A DNA stretch of 64,000 nt, taken from NCBI RefSeq assembly GCF_000716715.1, contig NZ_JNYJ01000059.1, forward strand, positions 3,648 to 67,647, in the 5' to 3' direction. The stretch comes from Dactylosporangium aurantiacum. Its GTDB lineage: Bacteria > Actinomycetota > Actinomycetes > Mycobacteriales > Micromonosporaceae. Position numbers and translations under genes: made by a program. Shown one piece after another: positions 49,901 through 58,789 of this stretch. The notes under the pieces are model-generated. The model did not search any database. It was not told the DNA's origin and saw only the letters and a program-made list of their open reading frames with translations. The first letter of the stretch is position 1. The number at the start of each line of letters is the position of its first letter.

Positions 49901-50643
49901 CCGTCGCGGTGCGCGGCGTACAGGGTGAGCAACTCGTCGATGAGCACGCCGAAGGACCACCCGTCGATGACGCTGTGGTGCACGGCCAGGTGCAGGTGGT
50001 GCAGGTCCGGGGCGAGGTGCAGCAGGTGCGCCTTGCACAGGGGGCCGGCGGCGAGGTCGTACGCGTCGCCGGCCCGCTCGTCGAGCCACGCCTCGATCGC
50101 CCGCGGGTCGCCGGTGAGGTCGACCACCGGCAGGTCGGGGTCGGCGGCGGGCAGGGCCCGCTGGCTGCCGCCATCGGTGGCGAAGACGGTGCGGAGGCTG
50201 TCGTGGCGGGCGACGACGTCGGCGAGCGCGCGGCGCAGCGCGGGCCGGTCGAGGTCGCCACGCATCACGATCATCACGGACTCGTTGTAGGCGCGGGAGT
50301 GGTCGGCGCCCATCTGGTCGAGGAACCAGATGTCGCGCTGCGCCGGGCTGAGCGGGTACGGGCCGGCCACCGGCGCGGGGACCGCGACCGGCGGCGGGGC
50401 GGCGACCGGCGGGGCGACGGCGGCCACGGCCGGCGGGGCGACGGCGGCCACGGCCGGCGGGGCGACGGCGGCCACGGCCGGCACGGCCGGCACGGCGAGC
50501 GCGGTCACGGCCGGCGGCGCCGGCGCGGCGGCCGGGTGGGCGGCGGTGAGCAGCGCGTGCGCCTGGCTCATCACCCGCGAGTGGACCTCGAGCATCCGCA
50601 GCACCGGGTCGGTCCGCTCCGGCGGCAGGGGGCGATCGTCCAC
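43963..50643 (-). CDS. NRPS, C-A-T-C-A-T, second module ornithine-like
   Basis: A 2226-residue protein. The GTG at 50643 follows GGAGAGG by ten bases. Longer upstream reading is possible but lacks a ribosome site. Residues 30-90 are an Ala/Pro/Val linker built from tandem repeats. C1 has HHSVIDGW. A1 has [11 protein letters not shown] and NLYGPTEAS, with code DPHQLGLIEK (unassigned). T1 has [10 protein letters not shown]2 has HHVAGDAW, close to the form often seen in D-donor or actinobacterial C domains, but with Ala for Gly. A2 has [11 protein letters not shown] and NSYGLTEAT with code DVGEVGSVDK, eight of ten identical and the other two conservative to the ornithine code DVGEIGSIDK. T2 has LGGHSLLAM. 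No epimerase domain is seen. It is followed by, and overlaps, the C-A-T-C-T NRPS. Confidence 0.94.
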   Translation of the reverse strand: MDDRPLPPERTDPVLRMLEVHSRVMSQAHALLTAAHPAAAPAPPAVTALAVPAVPAVAAVAPPAVAAVAPPAVAAVAPPVAAPPPVAVPAPVAGPYPLSPAQRDIWFLDQMGADHSRAYNESVMIVMRGDLDRPALRRALADVVARHDSLRTVFATDGGSQRALPAADPDLPVVDLTGDPRAIEAWLDERAGDAYDLAAGPLCKAHLLHLAPDLHHLHLAVHHSVIDGWSFGVLIDELLTLYAAHRDGTGAALGPAPRFRDYVEHLRRREAGPEGAADTAYWDRRFADGFPVLRLPTDRPRTAKTARAGGRVEHTVSAEVSALVAAIGPKLGCTPFTVLLAAYAGLLHQLSGQDALVVGVPLAQRDLPGGTHLVGNCSTVLPVLSRVPQDGTVQAHLRAVQRALAEDYQHPGFCVQAVRDRLPVSLAPGERLFGSFFNLDRPLRIPSVAGLDLALLRTTRRFAKADFEVDILAMPRSYIITCEYDAELFDEATVRDHLRRYELLVRDLLRDPSAPVRPLLVPCDTAAPAPATSAGAPAGMTAATLPGLFEAQARRTPTAVALICGDEVLTYAELDRRADRLARLLREHGARPETAVALAVPRSTDLVVGALAAGKAGAAFLPVDTEHAADRVAALLDDARPVVVLTVAAAAPVVPAAPGRHVVVLDDPAVRTRLDTDPPRVEEPERGLLPAHPAYVIYTSGSTGRPKGVVVPHAGIVNTLRWWQGEQPLDGRDRTMLKTPLTFDPSVHELFWPLSVGAVLVVAAPDGHHDPRYLVSLIQRAGVTSVQFVPSTLREFLDEPGAGSCTTLRHVLCGGETLPIGLVRRHFEVLDAPLYNLYGPTEASIESTFWPCRPDPGTTTAPIGRPVTGAHLYVLDRDLRAVGPGAVGELYIAGAGLARGYLNRPDLTAAAFVPDPFGAPGTRMYRTGDLVRRDTAGDLEFIGRADSQVKVRGVRVELGEVEAALRTLPEVADAAVLTRSTGAGGDRQLVAYLAADPAVAADPAALLRRLSGLLPPAMLPARFVTLPALPQLTSGKTDRQALAALPLEAPPRTAGRAPRTAAEHEILRLWRDLFGRDDIGVDDDFFALGGHSLLATRLVGRVRAAFGVELPVRALFEAPTVAGVARAVAPDATTAGGPDVTGRPAVVAGERPAVLPLSYGQQRLWFLHRMFGAGSTYNMAMSLRLTGPLDVAALHRAFGDLMTRHETLRTTVEDVDGTPRQRIAAPGAFPAEVTVVDVAPDGVPAAVAAAGEYAFDLAAEAPIRVWVFQTAAEEHVVTVVVHHVAGDAWSMEPLARDLAVAYAARRDGREPGWAPLPVQYADYAVWQRRLLGRESDPDSEAARQLAFWRDALAGVPDELTLPADRPRPAEPSYDGAVVTFEVPAGLHARLETLARTGDASMFMLLQAALAVLLTRLGAGTDIPVGSPVAGRLDPALDDLVGFFVNTLVLRTDTAGDPTFTQLLGRVRDWNLAAYAHQDLPFERLVEALNPPRVAARHPLFQVMMSLENTTPVDITLDGLTLREEPHPSTTAKFDLTFSLRERGPAAGIEGELEYSTDLYDARTARLLVERFQGVLAAVAADPGLRVADVPVLADGEARLLLVAGRGAAAGDGPAGSVLTAVEEQVRRAPDAPAVTDGTATLTYGQLWQRAGRIAAAVRAAGAGPDDVVGVLLDRSADTVAAVLGVWRAGAAFTALDVDWPVARRADVLAAAAPVAVLTSRARLGDLPPTAATVLCLDDAATWSTVDAAAAPVPPDALAYVLFTSGSSGRPKGVMVHHRGLRTVFDGWVAAYRLPRRVTSVLQMAAFGFDVFAGDLVRALGTGARLVLCPRDILLDPPALLSLIRRERIDFAEFVPAVARALTAHAEAVGARLDGLRLMVVGSDTVYRNELAAMRDLLGADADVVNSYGLTEATVDSTWMTVDAGGAGDHRALIGGPYPNAEVVVLDERHRLVPPGVPGELHVGGAAVARGYLGAPGLTADRFVPDPFRPGQRLYRTGDVVRWRQVGGDAVLEYLGRADHQVKLRGYRIETGEVAAAVRQVAGVDAVAVVARPGPGGGDRLVVYVASGHTAADAPIAHWHAALGRRLPRYMVPDGFVVLPRLPLSGNGKVDEQALRARPDHEITVAAGPYTAPRTPVEQQLADVWAEVLGVERVGVDDDFFALGGHSLLAMRLVARTAEKLGVDLPLATLFRHPTIAAIAGDLAAPSAPVSAFATAGITPVARERRP
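50411..50482. repeat. Three perfect 24 bp tandem repeats in the NRPS N-terminal linker
   Basis: Copies at 50411-50434, 50435-50458 and 50459-50482 are identical. They encode an eight-residue Ala/Val/Pro unit (AVAAVAPP) three times, a flexible linker ahead of C1. Degenerate copies flank the array. Confidence 0.92.
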
Positions 50644-50961
50644 AGTGTCCCGACCTCTCCGTGGTGGCTTCGCTGGCGCCCGCGTGCGCGGCGGGCCCGG
50701 GCGGTCCCGGGCCGGCGAACGGCTCGGCCGGCCACCGCTCGTGGCAGGTGACCGGCCTGGCACCTCACGTCCGCCCGCGGCGACACCCAGGCCCGGCGGG
50801 GCGCGATGCCGCCATCAGACCCCAGCGGCCCGCGCCGCTCAAGCCGCCGGCGGCAGCACTAGGCGAATCGCTAGGCCCGCCGCCCGGGCGGCCGCCGGGT
50901 GGGCGGGACGCGCCGCGGCGGCGGTATGGTCGGCCTCCGGACGGCTGCGGAGTAGGACGGT
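50644..50961. other. 318 bp divergent intergenic region
   Basis: Non-coding region between the minus-strand NRPS and the plus-strand exporter, the only gene-free gap over 300 bp. It holds the motif at 50859-50874, the NRPS ribosome site near 50654, a TATGGT hexamer at 50935-50940 that may be the -10 of the exporter gene, and the exporter's purine-rich ribosome site at about 50948-50959. No RNA gene or extra ORF was recognised. Confidence 0.6.
50859..50874. promoter_or_regulatory. Candidate shared operator, copy 4
   Basis: CTAGGCGAATCGCTAG matches 13 of 16 positions of CTVGGGAWWTCCCBAG, with perfect CTAG ends. It lies between the divergent NRPS (50643) and exporter (50962) starts and could serve both. 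Confidence 0.45.
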
Positions 50962-52230
50962 GTGATGACGCGGTCTGGAAGCGACCTGCACCCTCCGGCG
51001 CCGGTGCCGCTGCGGCACAACCGGGACTTCACCGTCTTCTGGACGGTGCAGGCCCTGTCGACGCTCGGCAGCTCGTTCTCCCTCGTCGCGATCCCGCTGC
51101 TGGTGCTGCACGCGACCGGTTCGGTGGCGCAGATGGGGCTCATCACCGGCATCGCCGGGGCCGGCACGGTCGCCAGCGGCCTGTTCGCCGGCGTGCTCGT
51201 CGACCGGGCCGACCGGCGGCTGCTGATGATCTGGTGCGACCTGGCCCGGCTGCTGCTGTACGCGGCGGTCCCGGCCGTGTGGTGGACCGCGGGCGAGCAC
51301 GTGTGGCTGCTGTACCCGGTGATCGGTGTCGCCTCGGTGTTCCAGATGGTGTTCGATGTGGCCTGCTCCGCGGCGGTGCCCGGCATCGTGGCGCGGGAGC
51401 AGCTCACCGCCGCCAACAGCCGGCTGCAGGCCACCTACGGCGCGGGGTTCGTGCTCGGGCCGATGGCCGCCGGGCTCGTCGCCGGGCTGGCCGGCCCGGT
51501 GACCGCGATCGCCGTGGACGCGGCCACGTTCGGCGTCTCCGTGGTGGGGCTGCTGCTGATCCGGGTGCGTCCCGTCGCCGGCGCGTCCGGCGGCGCCGAC
51601 GACGGGCGGCCGCGGGCGGTGTGGCAGGACCTGGCCGTCGGGGTGCGGTTCCTGTGGCGGACCCCGGTGCTGCGGGCGATCACCCTGCTGTACACGCCGG
51701 TCACGTTCCTCAGCCTGGGCCTGGTCGACGTCTTCATCTTCTACGTGCGGCACGACCTCGGCCAGGGCGACCGGGTCGTCGGCGGGCTGCTCGGCGCGGC
51801 CAGCGTCGGCTCGATCGTCGCCGCGGTGATCACGCCCGCGGTCCGCCGCCGGGTCGGGTTCGGCCCGGCGTGGCTGTCGGCGTACCTGGCCTGTGGTGCC
51901 GCCATCGCCGCCGCGGGGCTGGTCTTCAACCTGGCGGTGGTGCTGGTCGCGGCGGTGGTGTTCGCGTTCGGCGAGACCATGGCCGCGATCAGCTCGGCGT
52001 CGCTGCGCCAGACGGTGACCCCGGAGCACCTGCTGGGCCGCGTGACGGCCGGGTTCTGGATGATCCATCACGCGTTCGGGCCGGTCGGGGCGCTGGTCCT
52101 GACGTCCGCGGTGGCCCGCGTGGGGGTGCACGGGCCGCTGATCGCGGTGGGGGTATCGTTCCTCGCGGTCGTCGCCGCGGGGCTGTTCACCCCGGTCCGG
52201 GCCAGGCACGTCCAGCCCGCCGACCGATGA
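50962..52230 (+). CDS. Major facilitator superfamily exporter
   Basis: A 422-residue membrane protein with about 12 hydrophobic segments. The loop GVLVDRADRRLLMIWCDLAR between helices 2 and 3 is the typical MFS motif A. It resembles the enterobactin exporter/MdfA-like group found in antibiotic clusters. The GTG at 50962 and an ATG three bases on are equivalent starts. It is probably a second export or self-resistance route besides the ABC pair at 23.7-25.4 kb. It diverges from the NRPS operon and precedes a PadR regulator that may control it. Confidence 0.9.
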   Translation: MMTRSGSDLHPPAPVPLRHNRDFTVFWTVQALSTLGSSFSLVAIPLLVLHATGSVAQMGLITGIAGAGTVASGLFAGVLVDRADRRLLMIWCDLARLLLYAAVPAVWWTAGEHVWLLYPVIGVASVFQMVFDVACSAAVPGIVAREQLTAANSRLQATYGAGFVLGPMAAGLVAGLAGPVTAIAVDAATFGVSVVGLLLIRVRPVAGASGGADDGRPRAVWQDLAVGVRFLWRTPVLRAITLLYTPVTFLSLGLVDVFIFYVRHDLGQGDRVVGGLLGAASVGSIVAAVITPAVRRRVGFGPAWLSAYLACGAAIAAAGLVFNLAVVLVAAVVFAFGETMAAISSASLRQTVTPEHLLGRVTAGFWMIHHAFGPVGALVLTSAVARVGVHGPLIAVGVSFLAVVAAGLFTPVRARHVQPADR

Positions 52231-52238
52231 TCGATCTC

Positions 52239-52251
52239 TGGCGTAACGCCA
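52239..52251. promoter_or_regulatory. Inverted repeat upstream of the PadR gene
   Basis: TGGCGTAACGCCA, two perfect 6 bp arms around one A, just after the exporter stop codon and about 70 bp before the PadR start. A possible operator, or the stem of a weak terminator. Confidence 0.4.
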
Positions 52252-52302
52252 CACCTTCTGTGGTCCACCCGCGCATCGCGCCGCTGGACGCGGGTCGCTG
52301 TC

Positions 52303-52308
52303 TATGCT
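52303..52308 (+). promoter_or_regulatory. Probable -10 element of the PadR gene, leaderless start
   Basis: TATGCT at 52303-52308 ends seven bases before the GTG at 52315, so transcription would begin at or next to the start codon. No ribosome site precedes that GTG. Leaderless messages are common in actinobacteria. Confidence 0.45.
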
Positions 52309-52314
52309 CCGCCG

Positions 52315-52986
52315 GTGTCGACCATGCGACTGATGGTGCTCGGGCTGGTGTCGTCGCTGCAGCCCGTGCACGGCCATGACATCCGCCGCGGCCTGTTGGC
52401 GTACGACGGAAGACCAGCGATGAGCGTCCCCGCCGGGTCGGTTTACCACGCGCTGCGCAAGCTCACCGAGGAGGGCCTGCTGGAGCCGGTGACGCGGGAG
52501 CGTGAGGGCGCCCGACCGGAGCGCACCACCTACCGGACCACCCCCGCCGGGGTCCGCGAGTTCCGGGTGCTGTTGCGCCGGTACTGGTGGCAGTACCAGC
52601 TGCCGAGCGACCCGTTCCTGGCGGCGCTGCCGTTCCTGCCGTCGCTGTCGCGGACCGAGGCGGTGATGGCGCTGCGCACCCGCGCCGGCGTGCTGTGGTC
52701 CTTCGCCGAGCAGCAGCGCCGCGACCTGGCCGACCGCACCGCCGGGCGGCCGCAGCACGTAGACTGGCAGCTGGAGCGGGCCCTGCGTTGGTTCGAGTGC
52801 GAAGCCGACTGGTGCGTGGAGATCGCCGACCGTATCGAGGACGGGATGGGCGTGCACGACACGGACCTGCTGCCGTATGCGCCCGCCGACGCCGGCGAGG
52901 CGCCGCACCCGGCCGTGGACGGCGAACTCGCCGCACGCCCGCGACGCCGCACCACGCCGGGCAAGCGCGCGACCGCGCGGGCCTGA
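52315..52986 (+). CDS. PadR family transcriptional regulator
   Basis: A 223-residue protein. The N-terminal winged helix begins [22 protein letters not shown] and has the PadR pattern [17 protein letters not shown] with the beta wing [14 protein letters not shown]. The C-terminal half is helical, like the dimerising Vir_act_alpha_C domain, and ends in a basic tail. The start is GTG 52315, or ATG 52324. It lies 84 bp after the MFS exporter and is the only regulator inside the cluster part of the window, so it may repress export genes in response to a ligand. Confidence 0.88.
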   Translation: MSTMRLMVLGLVSSLQPVHGHDIRRGLLAYDGRPAMSVPAGSVYHALRKLTEEGLLEPVTREREGARPERTTYRTTPAGVREFRVLLRRYWWQYQLPSDPFLAALPFLPSLSRTEAVMALRTRAGVLWSFAEQQRRDLADRTAGRPQHVDWQLERALRWFECEADWCVEIADRIEDGMGVHDTDLLPYAPADAGEAPHPAVDGELAARPRRRTTPGKRATARA

Positions 52987-53033
52987 CCGCAGGCCGGTCC
53001 GCGATCCGGACGGCCGTACCCACGAGGAGATGC

Positions 53034-54032
53034 ATGCCTGCCGTCCTGACCCGCCGCCCACCCGGTGGCACCCGGCTGCTCGGCGTCGGCGCCTACCGCC
53101 CCGACCGGGTGGTGACCAACGACGAGGTCTGTGGGCCGATCGACTCCTCCGACGCCTGGATCCGCCAGCGGTCGGGGATCGTGTCGCGCCGCCACGCCCG
53201 GCCGGACGAGACCGTGGTGAGCATGGCGGCCGGCGCCGCCCGCGACGCCCTCGCGTCCGCCGGGGTGCCCGCCGCGCGGGTCGACACGGTCATCGTCGCG
53301 TCGATGTCGAACCTGCAGCAGTCCCCGCCGATCGCGCCGGAGATCGCGCACCGCACCGGCGCGCAGTCCGCCGCGGCGCTGGACGTCGGCGCCGCCTGCG
53401 CCGGGTTCTGCCACGGCCTGGCCGTCGCCGACGCCCTGGTGCGGGCCGGGACCGCCGGGTACACCCTGGTCATCGGCGCCGAGCGGATGACCGACATCAT
53501 CGACCCCCGGGACCGCTCCACCGCGTTCCTGTTCGGCGACGGCGCCGGCGCGGTGCTCGTCGGCCCCGCCGCCCTGCCCGGGATCGGGCCGGTGGTGTGG
53601 GGCTCCGACGGCGCCCGCAGCGGCCTCATCGCGCACACCGACTCGTGGCTCGCGGTCCGCGACAAGCCCGACTACTGGCCCACCATGCGCATGGCCGGGC
53701 AGGAGGTGTTCCGCTGGGCGATCCAGCAGGTCGCGCCGACCGCCCGGGCCGCCGTCGGCGCGGCCGGTCTCGACGTGGCGGACCTCGCCGCGTTCGTGCC
53801 GCACCAGGCGAACCTGCGCATCGTCGACAAGCTCGCGACGGCGCTGTGCCTGCCCGACACCGTGCGCGTCGCCCGCGACGTGGTGGACACCGGCAACACC
53901 TCGGCGGCGTCGATCCCGCTCGCGCTGCACGCCATGCTCACCGGCGACGCGCCGGCCCCGTCCGGACCGGCGCTGCTGACCGGCTTCGGCGCGGGCCTGT
54001 CCTACGCCGCGCTCGTCGTCGACCTCCCCTGA
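53034..54032 (+). CDS. 3-oxoacyl-ACP synthase III (FabH-like)
   Basis: A 332-residue thiolase-fold protein with the complete KAS III triad: C122 in GAACAGF, His in [10 protein letters not shown], and Asn in [11 protein letters not shown]. The ATG at 53034 has GAGGAG just upstream. KAS III enzymes in clusters prime chains with an acyl starter or make esters. A starter-unit role for the lipid or polyketide part is plausible here. The following gene (SAM synthetase) is 20 bp away, so they share a transcript. A housekeeping fabH elsewhere in the genome is expected. Confidence 0.9.
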   Translation: MPAVLTRRPPGGTRLLGVGAYRPDRVVTNDEVCGPIDSSDAWIRQRSGIVSRRHARPDETVVSMAAGAARDALASAGVPAARVDTVIVASMSNLQQSPPIAPEIAHRTGAQSAAALDVGAACAGFCHGLAVADALVRAGTAGYTLVIGAERMTDIIDPRDRSTAFLFGDGAGAVLVGPAALPGIGPVVWGSDGARSGLIAHTDSWLAVRDKPDYWPTMRMAGQEVFRWAIQQVAPTARAAVGAAGLDVADLAAFVPHQANLRIVDKLATALCLPDTVRVARDVVDTGNTSAASIPLALHAMLTGDAPAPSGPALLTGFGAGLSYAALVVDLP

Positions 54033-54052
54033 CCCCTCGTAAGGAGTGTGCA

Positions 54053-55246
54053 ATGACCAGACGGCTGTTCACGTCGGAGTCGGTCACCGAAGGGCATCCC
54101 GACAAGATCGCCGACCAGATCAGCGACGGCGTCCTCGACGCGCTGCTGGCCCAGGACCCGCGCAGCCGCGTCGCGGTCGAGACCCTCATCACCACCGGCC
54201 AGGTGCACCTCGCCGGTGAGGTGACCACCGCGGGGTACGCCGACGTGCCGGCGATCGTGCGGGAGGTCATCCTCGGCATCGGGTACGACTCGTCCGCGAA
54301 GGGCTTCGACGGCGCCTCCTGCGGTGTGAGCGTGTCGCTGGGCGCGCAGTCGCCGGACATCGCCCGGGGTGTGGACACCGCGCTGGAGCGGCGGGCCGGC
54401 GACACGGGCGACGAGCTCGACGGGCAGGGCGCCGGCGACCAGGGCATGATGTTCGGGTTCGCCTGCGGTGAGACGCCGGAGCTGATGCCGCTGCCGGTCG
54501 CGCTCGCGCACCGCCTCGCGCTGCGCCTGGCCGCGGTGCGCAAGGACGGCACGATGCCGTACCTGCGGCCGGACGGCAAGACCCAGGTGACGATCGAGTA
54601 CGACGGGCACCGCCCGGTGCGCGTCGACACGATCGTGGTGTCGACCCAGCACGCCGGCGACGTCGACCTCGGCGCGCTGCTCGCCCCGGAGATCAAGGCC
54701 AACGTCGTCGACCCGGAGCTGCGGCTGCTGGGCCTGGACCACGACGGCTACCGCCTGCTGGTCAACCCCACCGGCCGGTTCGAGGTCGGTGGTCCGATGG
54801 GCGACGCCGGCCTCACCGGCCGCAAGATCATCGTCGACACGTACGGCGGCTACGCCCGGCACGGCGGCGGCGCGTTCTCCGGCAAGGACCCGTCGAAGGT
54901 GGACCGCTCGGCGGCGTACGCGATGCGCTGGGTCGCCAAGAACGTCGTGGCGGCCGGGCTCGCCGAGCGGTGCGAGGTGCAGGTCGCCTACGCCATCGGC
55001 ACCGCCCAGCCGGTCAGCACGTTCGTGGAGACGTTCGGCACCGAGACCGTCCCGGTGGCGCGGATCGAGGCCGCGATCCGGCAGGTGTTCGACCTGCGCC
55101 CGGCGGCGATCGTGCGGGACCTGGACCTGCTGCGGCCGATCTACCGGGCGACCGCCGCCTACGGGCACTTCGGCCGGGAGCTGCCGCAGTTCACCTGGGA
55201 GCGCACCGACCGGGCCGACGCGTTGAAGGCGGCCGCGACGTCGTGA
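54053..55246 (+). CDS. metK: S-adenosylmethionine synthetase
   Basis: A 397-residue protein with all MetK signatures: [14 protein letters not shown], the hexapeptide-like [12 protein letters not shown], and the glycine-rich [16 protein letters not shown]. It makes SAM from methionine and ATP. The ATG at 54053 has AAGGAG seven bases upstream. Its place next to a KAS III gene and downstream of the NRPS operon suggests a cluster-borne extra copy that raises SAM for the FkbM methyltransferase. Whether another metK exists cannot be seen from this window. A hairpin follows, so the operon ends here. Confidence 0.95.
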   Translation: MTRRLFTSESVTEGHPDKIADQISDGVLDALLAQDPRSRVAVETLITTGQVHLAGEVTTAGYADVPAIVREVILGIGYDSSAKGFDGASCGVSVSLGAQSPDIARGVDTALERRAGDTGDELDGQGAGDQGMMFGFACGETPELMPLPVALAHRLALRLAAVRKDGTMPYLRPDGKTQVTIEYDGHRPVRVDTIVVSTQHAGDVDLGALLAPEIKANVVDPELRLLGLDHDGYRLLVNPTGRFEVGGPMGDAGLTGRKIIVDTYGGYARHGGGAFSGKDPSKVDRSAAYAMRWVAKNVVAAGLAERCEVQVAYAIGTAQPVSTFVETFGTETVPVARIEAAIRQVFDLRPAAIVRDLDLLRPIYRATAAYGHFGRELPQFTWERTDRADALKAAATS

Positions 55247-55250
55247 GGTT

Positions 55251-55276
55251 CTGGTGCTTTCACCAGAAAGCACCAG
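55251..55276 (+). terminator. Terminator after metK
   Basis: A 10 bp perfect inverted repeat (CTGGTGCTTT, AAAGCACCAG) with a six-base loop starts four bases after the metK stop. It probably ends the exporter-PadR-KAS III-metK transcript and marks the cluster edge. Confidence 0.85.
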
Positions 55277-55330
55277 CCGTCCGTGCGTGCCCGGTGGCGT
55301 CGCGTGGCGGGCGTCAGGCACACTTCGGCC

Positions 55331-56686
55331 ATGGTACGCAGCGAGGCACGTCGATTCCTGCTCGCCGGTCTGTGCGTGGCGCTCGCCGCCACCAGCGGCT
55401 GCGTCCCGGAGAAGGGCAGGCACGACAGGCCCGCCGTGCCCGCCTACGCGAAGCCCCCGCGCAGCTTCGCCGACGTGCTCGCCCCGGCGGGCGACCGGCC
55501 GGTCCAGGCCGCCGAGCACAGCGTGTCGGTCTCGCGCGGCGCCGCCTCGTCCGTGGTCAGCGACGACCTCGGCAAGGGCGTCGTGCTGCGCGACGGCGCC
55601 GTGACGCTCACCGCCCGCACCGCCGGCGGCGGCACCGGCGGCACCGCGGCCGAGGGCGTCGTGGTGTTCCGCGACGCCGTCGCCGGCACCGACATCGCCG
55701 AGCAGGTGCTCGCCCCGCAGGCGGCGCGCATCTTCTACGTGGTCAAGAGCGCCGCCGCGCCGGTCGCGTTCGACACCACCGTCGCCGGCGCGACCGCCCA
55801 GCCCGCCGGTGGCGGCGTCGTGCTGAAGGCCAAGGACACCACCGTCGGCGCGATCCCCCCGTCGTGGGCGTACGACGCCGACGGCAGGCTCGTCGCGTCG
55901 CACTACGAGGTGCACGGCGACACCGTCCGCCTGGTCGTGGAGCACCGCACCGCCGGCGTCGCCTACCCGGTGGTCGCCGACCCGCCGTTCATCCTCGGCG
56001 CCGGCGGCCGGCTGGTCGGCGCCCAGCTCCTCGGCGGGGCCTTCGAGTGGGTCGCCGTCGCCGCGATCACCTGGGGCGTGGTCAAGTTCGACGCGAACGG
56101 CTGCCTGACGCTGAGCACCTTCGCCTCGTGCGCCCTGCACCCGCTGCAGCACGACTGGAGCAACAAGGCCGCCCCGAAGGCGTCGCAGTTCGACGCCAAG
56201 ATGCCCGGCGTGCGGGGCGCCCGCCTGCCCGACGCGCAGGCCAGGCTCAACCAGCTCGGCCTGCGCAACGTCCACCTCGTCGACGACACCGGCCAGGACC
56301 GCCGGGTGCTGGACCCGAAGAACTGGGTGGTCGCCGCGCAGGCCCCGGCCGCGGGCACCACGGTGCACGCCAACACCGAGCTGACCCTGCGGGTGCGCAG
56401 ACCCTCCGACGGCGAGGGCGGCACGGGCGGCACGGGCGACGGCGGCACGGTGCCCGACGTGCGGTGCATGAACCTGCAGGAGGCCCAGGACAGGCTGCGC
56501 GACGCCGGCTACCGGACCAGCTCCAAGGACCACACCACCCAGGGCCGGCACCAGGTCCTGGACCGCAACTGGCTGGTCGTGGCCCAGTCCCCGAAGCCCG
56601 GCACGGCCGCCGGCAAGGGCACCCAGGTCGTCATGGAGGTCGTCAAGTACGGCGAACCGACCGGCTCCTCCGGCTGCGAGAGCTGA
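55331..56686 (+). CDS. Lipoprotein with two C-terminal PASTA domains
   Basis: A 451-residue protein. The ATG at 55331 gives a lipoprotein signal: basic start, hydrophobic LLAGLCVALA, then ATSGC with the lipidated Cys at 24. The middle 250 residues are rich in Ala/Val/Gly and not recognised. The C-terminus carries two PASTA-like repeats (GARLPDAQARLNQLGL ending in AQAPAAGT, and VPDVRCMNLQEAQDRLRDAGY ending in AQSPKPGT). PASTA domains often bind peptidoglycan or beta-lactam-like ligands, so it is probably anchored in the envelope. A longer start at 55283 would spoil the signal peptide. Confidence 0.8.
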   Translation: MVRSEARRFLLAGLCVALAATSGCVPEKGRHDRPAVPAYAKPPRSFADVLAPAGDRPVQAAEHSVSVSRGAASSVVSDDLGKGVVLRDGAVTLTARTAGGGTGGTAAEGVVVFRDAVAGTDIAEQVLAPQAARIFYVVKSAAAPVAFDTTVAGATAQPAGGGVVLKAKDTTVGAIPPSWAYDADGRLVASHYEVHGDTVRLVVEHRTAGVAYPVVADPPFILGAGGRLVGAQLLGGAFEWVAVAAITWGVVKFDANGCLTLSTFASCALHPLQHDWSNKAAPKASQFDAKMPGVRGARLPDAQARLNQLGLRNVHLVDDTGQDRRVLDPKNWVVAAQAPAAGTTVHANTELTLRVRRPSDGEGGTGGTGDGGTVPDVRCMNLQEAQDRLRDAGYRTSSKDHTTQGRHQVLDRNWLVVAQSPKPGTAAGKGTQVVMEVVKYGEPTGSSGCES

Positions 56687-56701
56687 CGGCGGACGGGCCG
56701 G

Positions 56702-58639
56702 TCACGGACCGGTGCGGAAGATGCCGATGAGGACGCGCAGCGCGAGGATCGCGGCGATGGCCAGCAGGTTGTAGGCGAACAGCGCGTACAGCGACACTGC
56801 GGCCGTCACCATGGGACCGCCCGCGGTGCCCAGCAGCAGCACCGCCATGATGCCGGCGACGCCGCTGAGGACGGTGAGCAGGACCTGGTGGACCAGGCCG
56901 CTGACGTGCCGGCGGTCGCGTTCGTCGGCGAAGAGGCGGACGTTGACGCCGAGCCGGCCGCGTTCCAGAGCCGCGGCGATGCGGTCCACGCGGCGGGGCA
57001 GGCGGCGCAGGACCGGGACGAGGGTGGTCAGCTCCTCGGTGAGGGCCTGCTTGACGGCCGAGGGCCGCCACATCTCGGCGAAGTGCTGCTGGGCGAAGCC
57101 GCGGGCCTCGGTCATCACGTCGAAGCCGCCGGAGAGCTCGGCCAGGCCGCCCTCCAGGGTGGTGAGGGCCCGGAAGACCGCGGCGACCTCGGGCGGGATC
57201 GTCAGCTCGTACTCGGCGACCAGCCGCAGCAGCGAGCGGAACAGCTGCGGGTCGGTGCCGCCGCCGGTGCTGAGGTGGCGCGCCATGAACTGGCCGAGGG
57301 AGCGTTCGAGGCGCTCCTCGTCGACCTCGTCGGGGCGGGCCACGACGCCGAGCAGCGCGTCGGTCGCGCCGGCCGGATCGCCGCGGTCCAGGGAGAGCAG
57401 GAGCCGCTGCAGGGCCTCGCGGACGCCGCCGTCGAGGCGGCCGACGGAGCCGAAGTCGAGCAGCCCGAGCCGGCCGTCGGTGAGCAGCAGGGCGTTGCCG
57501 GGGTGCGGGTCGGCGTGGAAGACGCCGGCGACCAGGATCTGCCGGAGCACGCAGTACAGCAGCGTGCGGGCCAGCTCGGCGGTGTCCACGCCGCGGGCGG
57601 CGAGCACCGCGCGGGCGCCGTGCAGCGGGACACCGTCGAGGCGGCTCATCACCAGGACCCGTTCGGTGCACAGGTCCGGCAGCGGCACGGGGATGGTCAC
57701 CGGGCCGGCCGGGTCCGCCGCGGCGACCGCCGTCATGTTCCGCGCCTCGATGCGGAAGTCCAGCTCCTCGTGCACGGCCTGGGTGAACCCGGCGGCGAGG
57801 CCGACGGCGCCCGCCGTGCGGCCCCAGCGGGTGCGGGCCTCGAGGGTGGCCGCGAGCCGCCCGACGATGTCGAGGTCCCGGTCCACGACGGCGCGGATGC
57901 CGGGGCGCTGCACCTTCACCACCACCGAGGCCCCGGAGCGCAGGGTGGCGGCGTGCACCTGCGCGACCGAGGCGGCGGCGAGCGGCTCCTGCTCGATGTC
58001 GGCGAACAGCTCCCCCACCGGCGCCCCGAACTCGGCCTCCAGCACGGCGCGCACGTCGTCCCACGCGATCGGGGCGGCCCGGTCCCGCAGGGTGCTCAGC
58101 TCCTCGACGAACTCGCCCGGCACCAGGTCCCGCCGGGTCGACAGGACCTGCCCGAGCTTCACGAACGTCAGCCCGCCCTCTTCCAGGGCCTGCCGCAGCG
58201 ACCGGGCGGCCGGCGCGGCGGCGCGGCGTCCCCGCAGGTACGGGCCGAGGCCGTGGCGCACCACGATCGCGAGGATCTGCAGGTAGCGGCGGGTCCGCCG
58301 GGACCGGGCACGGACGCCGCGCAGCCACAGCAGCGGCCTGAACCTGCCCGTCGGCACGAGCGCCTCGGCGATCACCAGGAAGACCATGGCCACGACGAGC
58401 GACGTGACGACGGCGAGGATCAGCAGCCACAGCGGCGCCGCCGACGTCGTGTCCCGCGGCACCGAGCCGCTCATCGCCCTGGAGATCGGGCCCGACACCA
58501 GCAGCGCGGCCAGCCCTGCCAGCAGGAGCCGTACCCGGCCGAACGCCACCCCGAGCAACCGGCGGGCGACCGCGGCCATCGCCGCCACCAGTCCCAGCAC
58601 CGTCACGACGACCCACAGCCAGACCCACAGGCTCCCCAT
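56702..58639 (-). CDS. ABC1/AarF/UbiB family atypical kinase with membrane segments
   Basis: A 645-residue protein. Two or three N-terminal hydrophobic segments precede the ABC1 kinase core: the KxGQ motif in FVKLGQVLSTR, the Ala-rich loop AAASVAQVH, the VAIK-type lysine VVVKVQRP, HADPHPGN and LLDFGSVG. Two hydrophobic segments close the C-terminus. Relatives support ubiquinone/menaquinone metabolism or lipid handling. Actinobacterial members are mostly uncharacterised. It is convergent with the PASTA lipoprotein gene, 15 bp apart, and is not obviously part of the antibiotic cluster. Confidence 0.9.
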   Translation of the reverse strand: MGSLWVWLWVVVTVLGLVAAMAAVARRLLGVAFGRVRLLLAGLAALLVSGPISRAMSGSVPRDTTSAAPLWLLILAVVTSLVVAMVFLVIAEALVPTGRFRPLLWLRGVRARSRRTRRYLQILAIVVRHGLGPYLRGRRAAAPAARSLRQALEEGGLTFVKLGQVLSTRRDLVPGEFVEELSTLRDRAAPIAWDDVRAVLEAEFGAPVGELFADIEQEPLAAASVAQVHAATLRSGASVVVKVQRPGIRAVVDRDLDIVGRLAATLEARTRWGRTAGAVGLAAGFTQAVHEELDFRIEARNMTAVAAADPAGPVTIPVPLPDLCTERVLVMSRLDGVPLHGARAVLAARGVDTAELARTLLYCVLRQILVAGVFHADPHPGNALLLTDGRLGLLDFGSVGRLDGGVREALQRLLLSLDRGDPAGATDALLGVVARPDEVDEERLERSLGQFMARHLSTGGGTDPQLFRSLLRLVAEYELTIPPEVAAVFRALTTLEGGLAELSGGFDVMTEARGFAQQHFAEMWRPSAVKQALTEELTTLVPVLRRLPRRVDRIAAALERGRLGVNVRLFADERDRRHVSGLVHQVLLTVLSGVAGIMAVLLLGTAGGPMVTAAVSLYALFAYNLLAIAAILALRVLIGIFRTGP

Positions 58640-58725
58640 CCGAGCGACCGTAGTCGATCACGGGCCGGCCGGCTGCCCCCGGCGCGGCGGCGTCCGGCCT
58701 GCGCGGAGGTGCCCCGCGATCTTTG

Positions 58726-58763
58726 CCGACAGCACGTCGGTATAGTTGCCGACACCTCGTCGG
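58726..58763. promoter_or_regulatory. Twin palindromic operators around a -10 box, probable TetR target
   Basis: Two copies of CCGAC-N5-GTCGG (58726-58740 and 58749-58763), 23 bp apart, lie on either side of TATAGT (58741-58746). Both are preceded by TTG. The arrangement would let a dimeric repressor block the promoter. The TetR gene at 60615 is the third gene of the transcript this promoter would drive. Confidence 0.8.
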
Positions 58764-58789
58764 AAAAAGTTCCCGGAAGGAGCTCCCGG

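Noticed and set aside
50411..50482. CRISPR-like array
   Set aside because: The three 24 bp units are directly adjacent with no spacers and are in frame inside an NRPS linker.
44068..50751. 6.7 kb plus-strand open frame opposite the NRPS
   Set aside because: Antisense shadow. The minus strand encodes complete C-A-T-C-A-T motifs, and the plus frame has none.
50571..50763. Longer NRPS start at 50763
   Set aside because: The extra 40 residues are Arg/Pro-rich and have no ribosome site. GTG 50643 has GGAGAGG at a usable distance.
56698..56712. Small hairpin between the lipoprotein and kinase genes
   Set aside because: Only a 5 bp stem that overlaps the kinase stop codon, so too weak to call a terminator.
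58723..58746. TTGCCG as the -35 box for TATAGT
   Set aside because: The spacing of about 12 bp is too short, so only the -10 is proposed.
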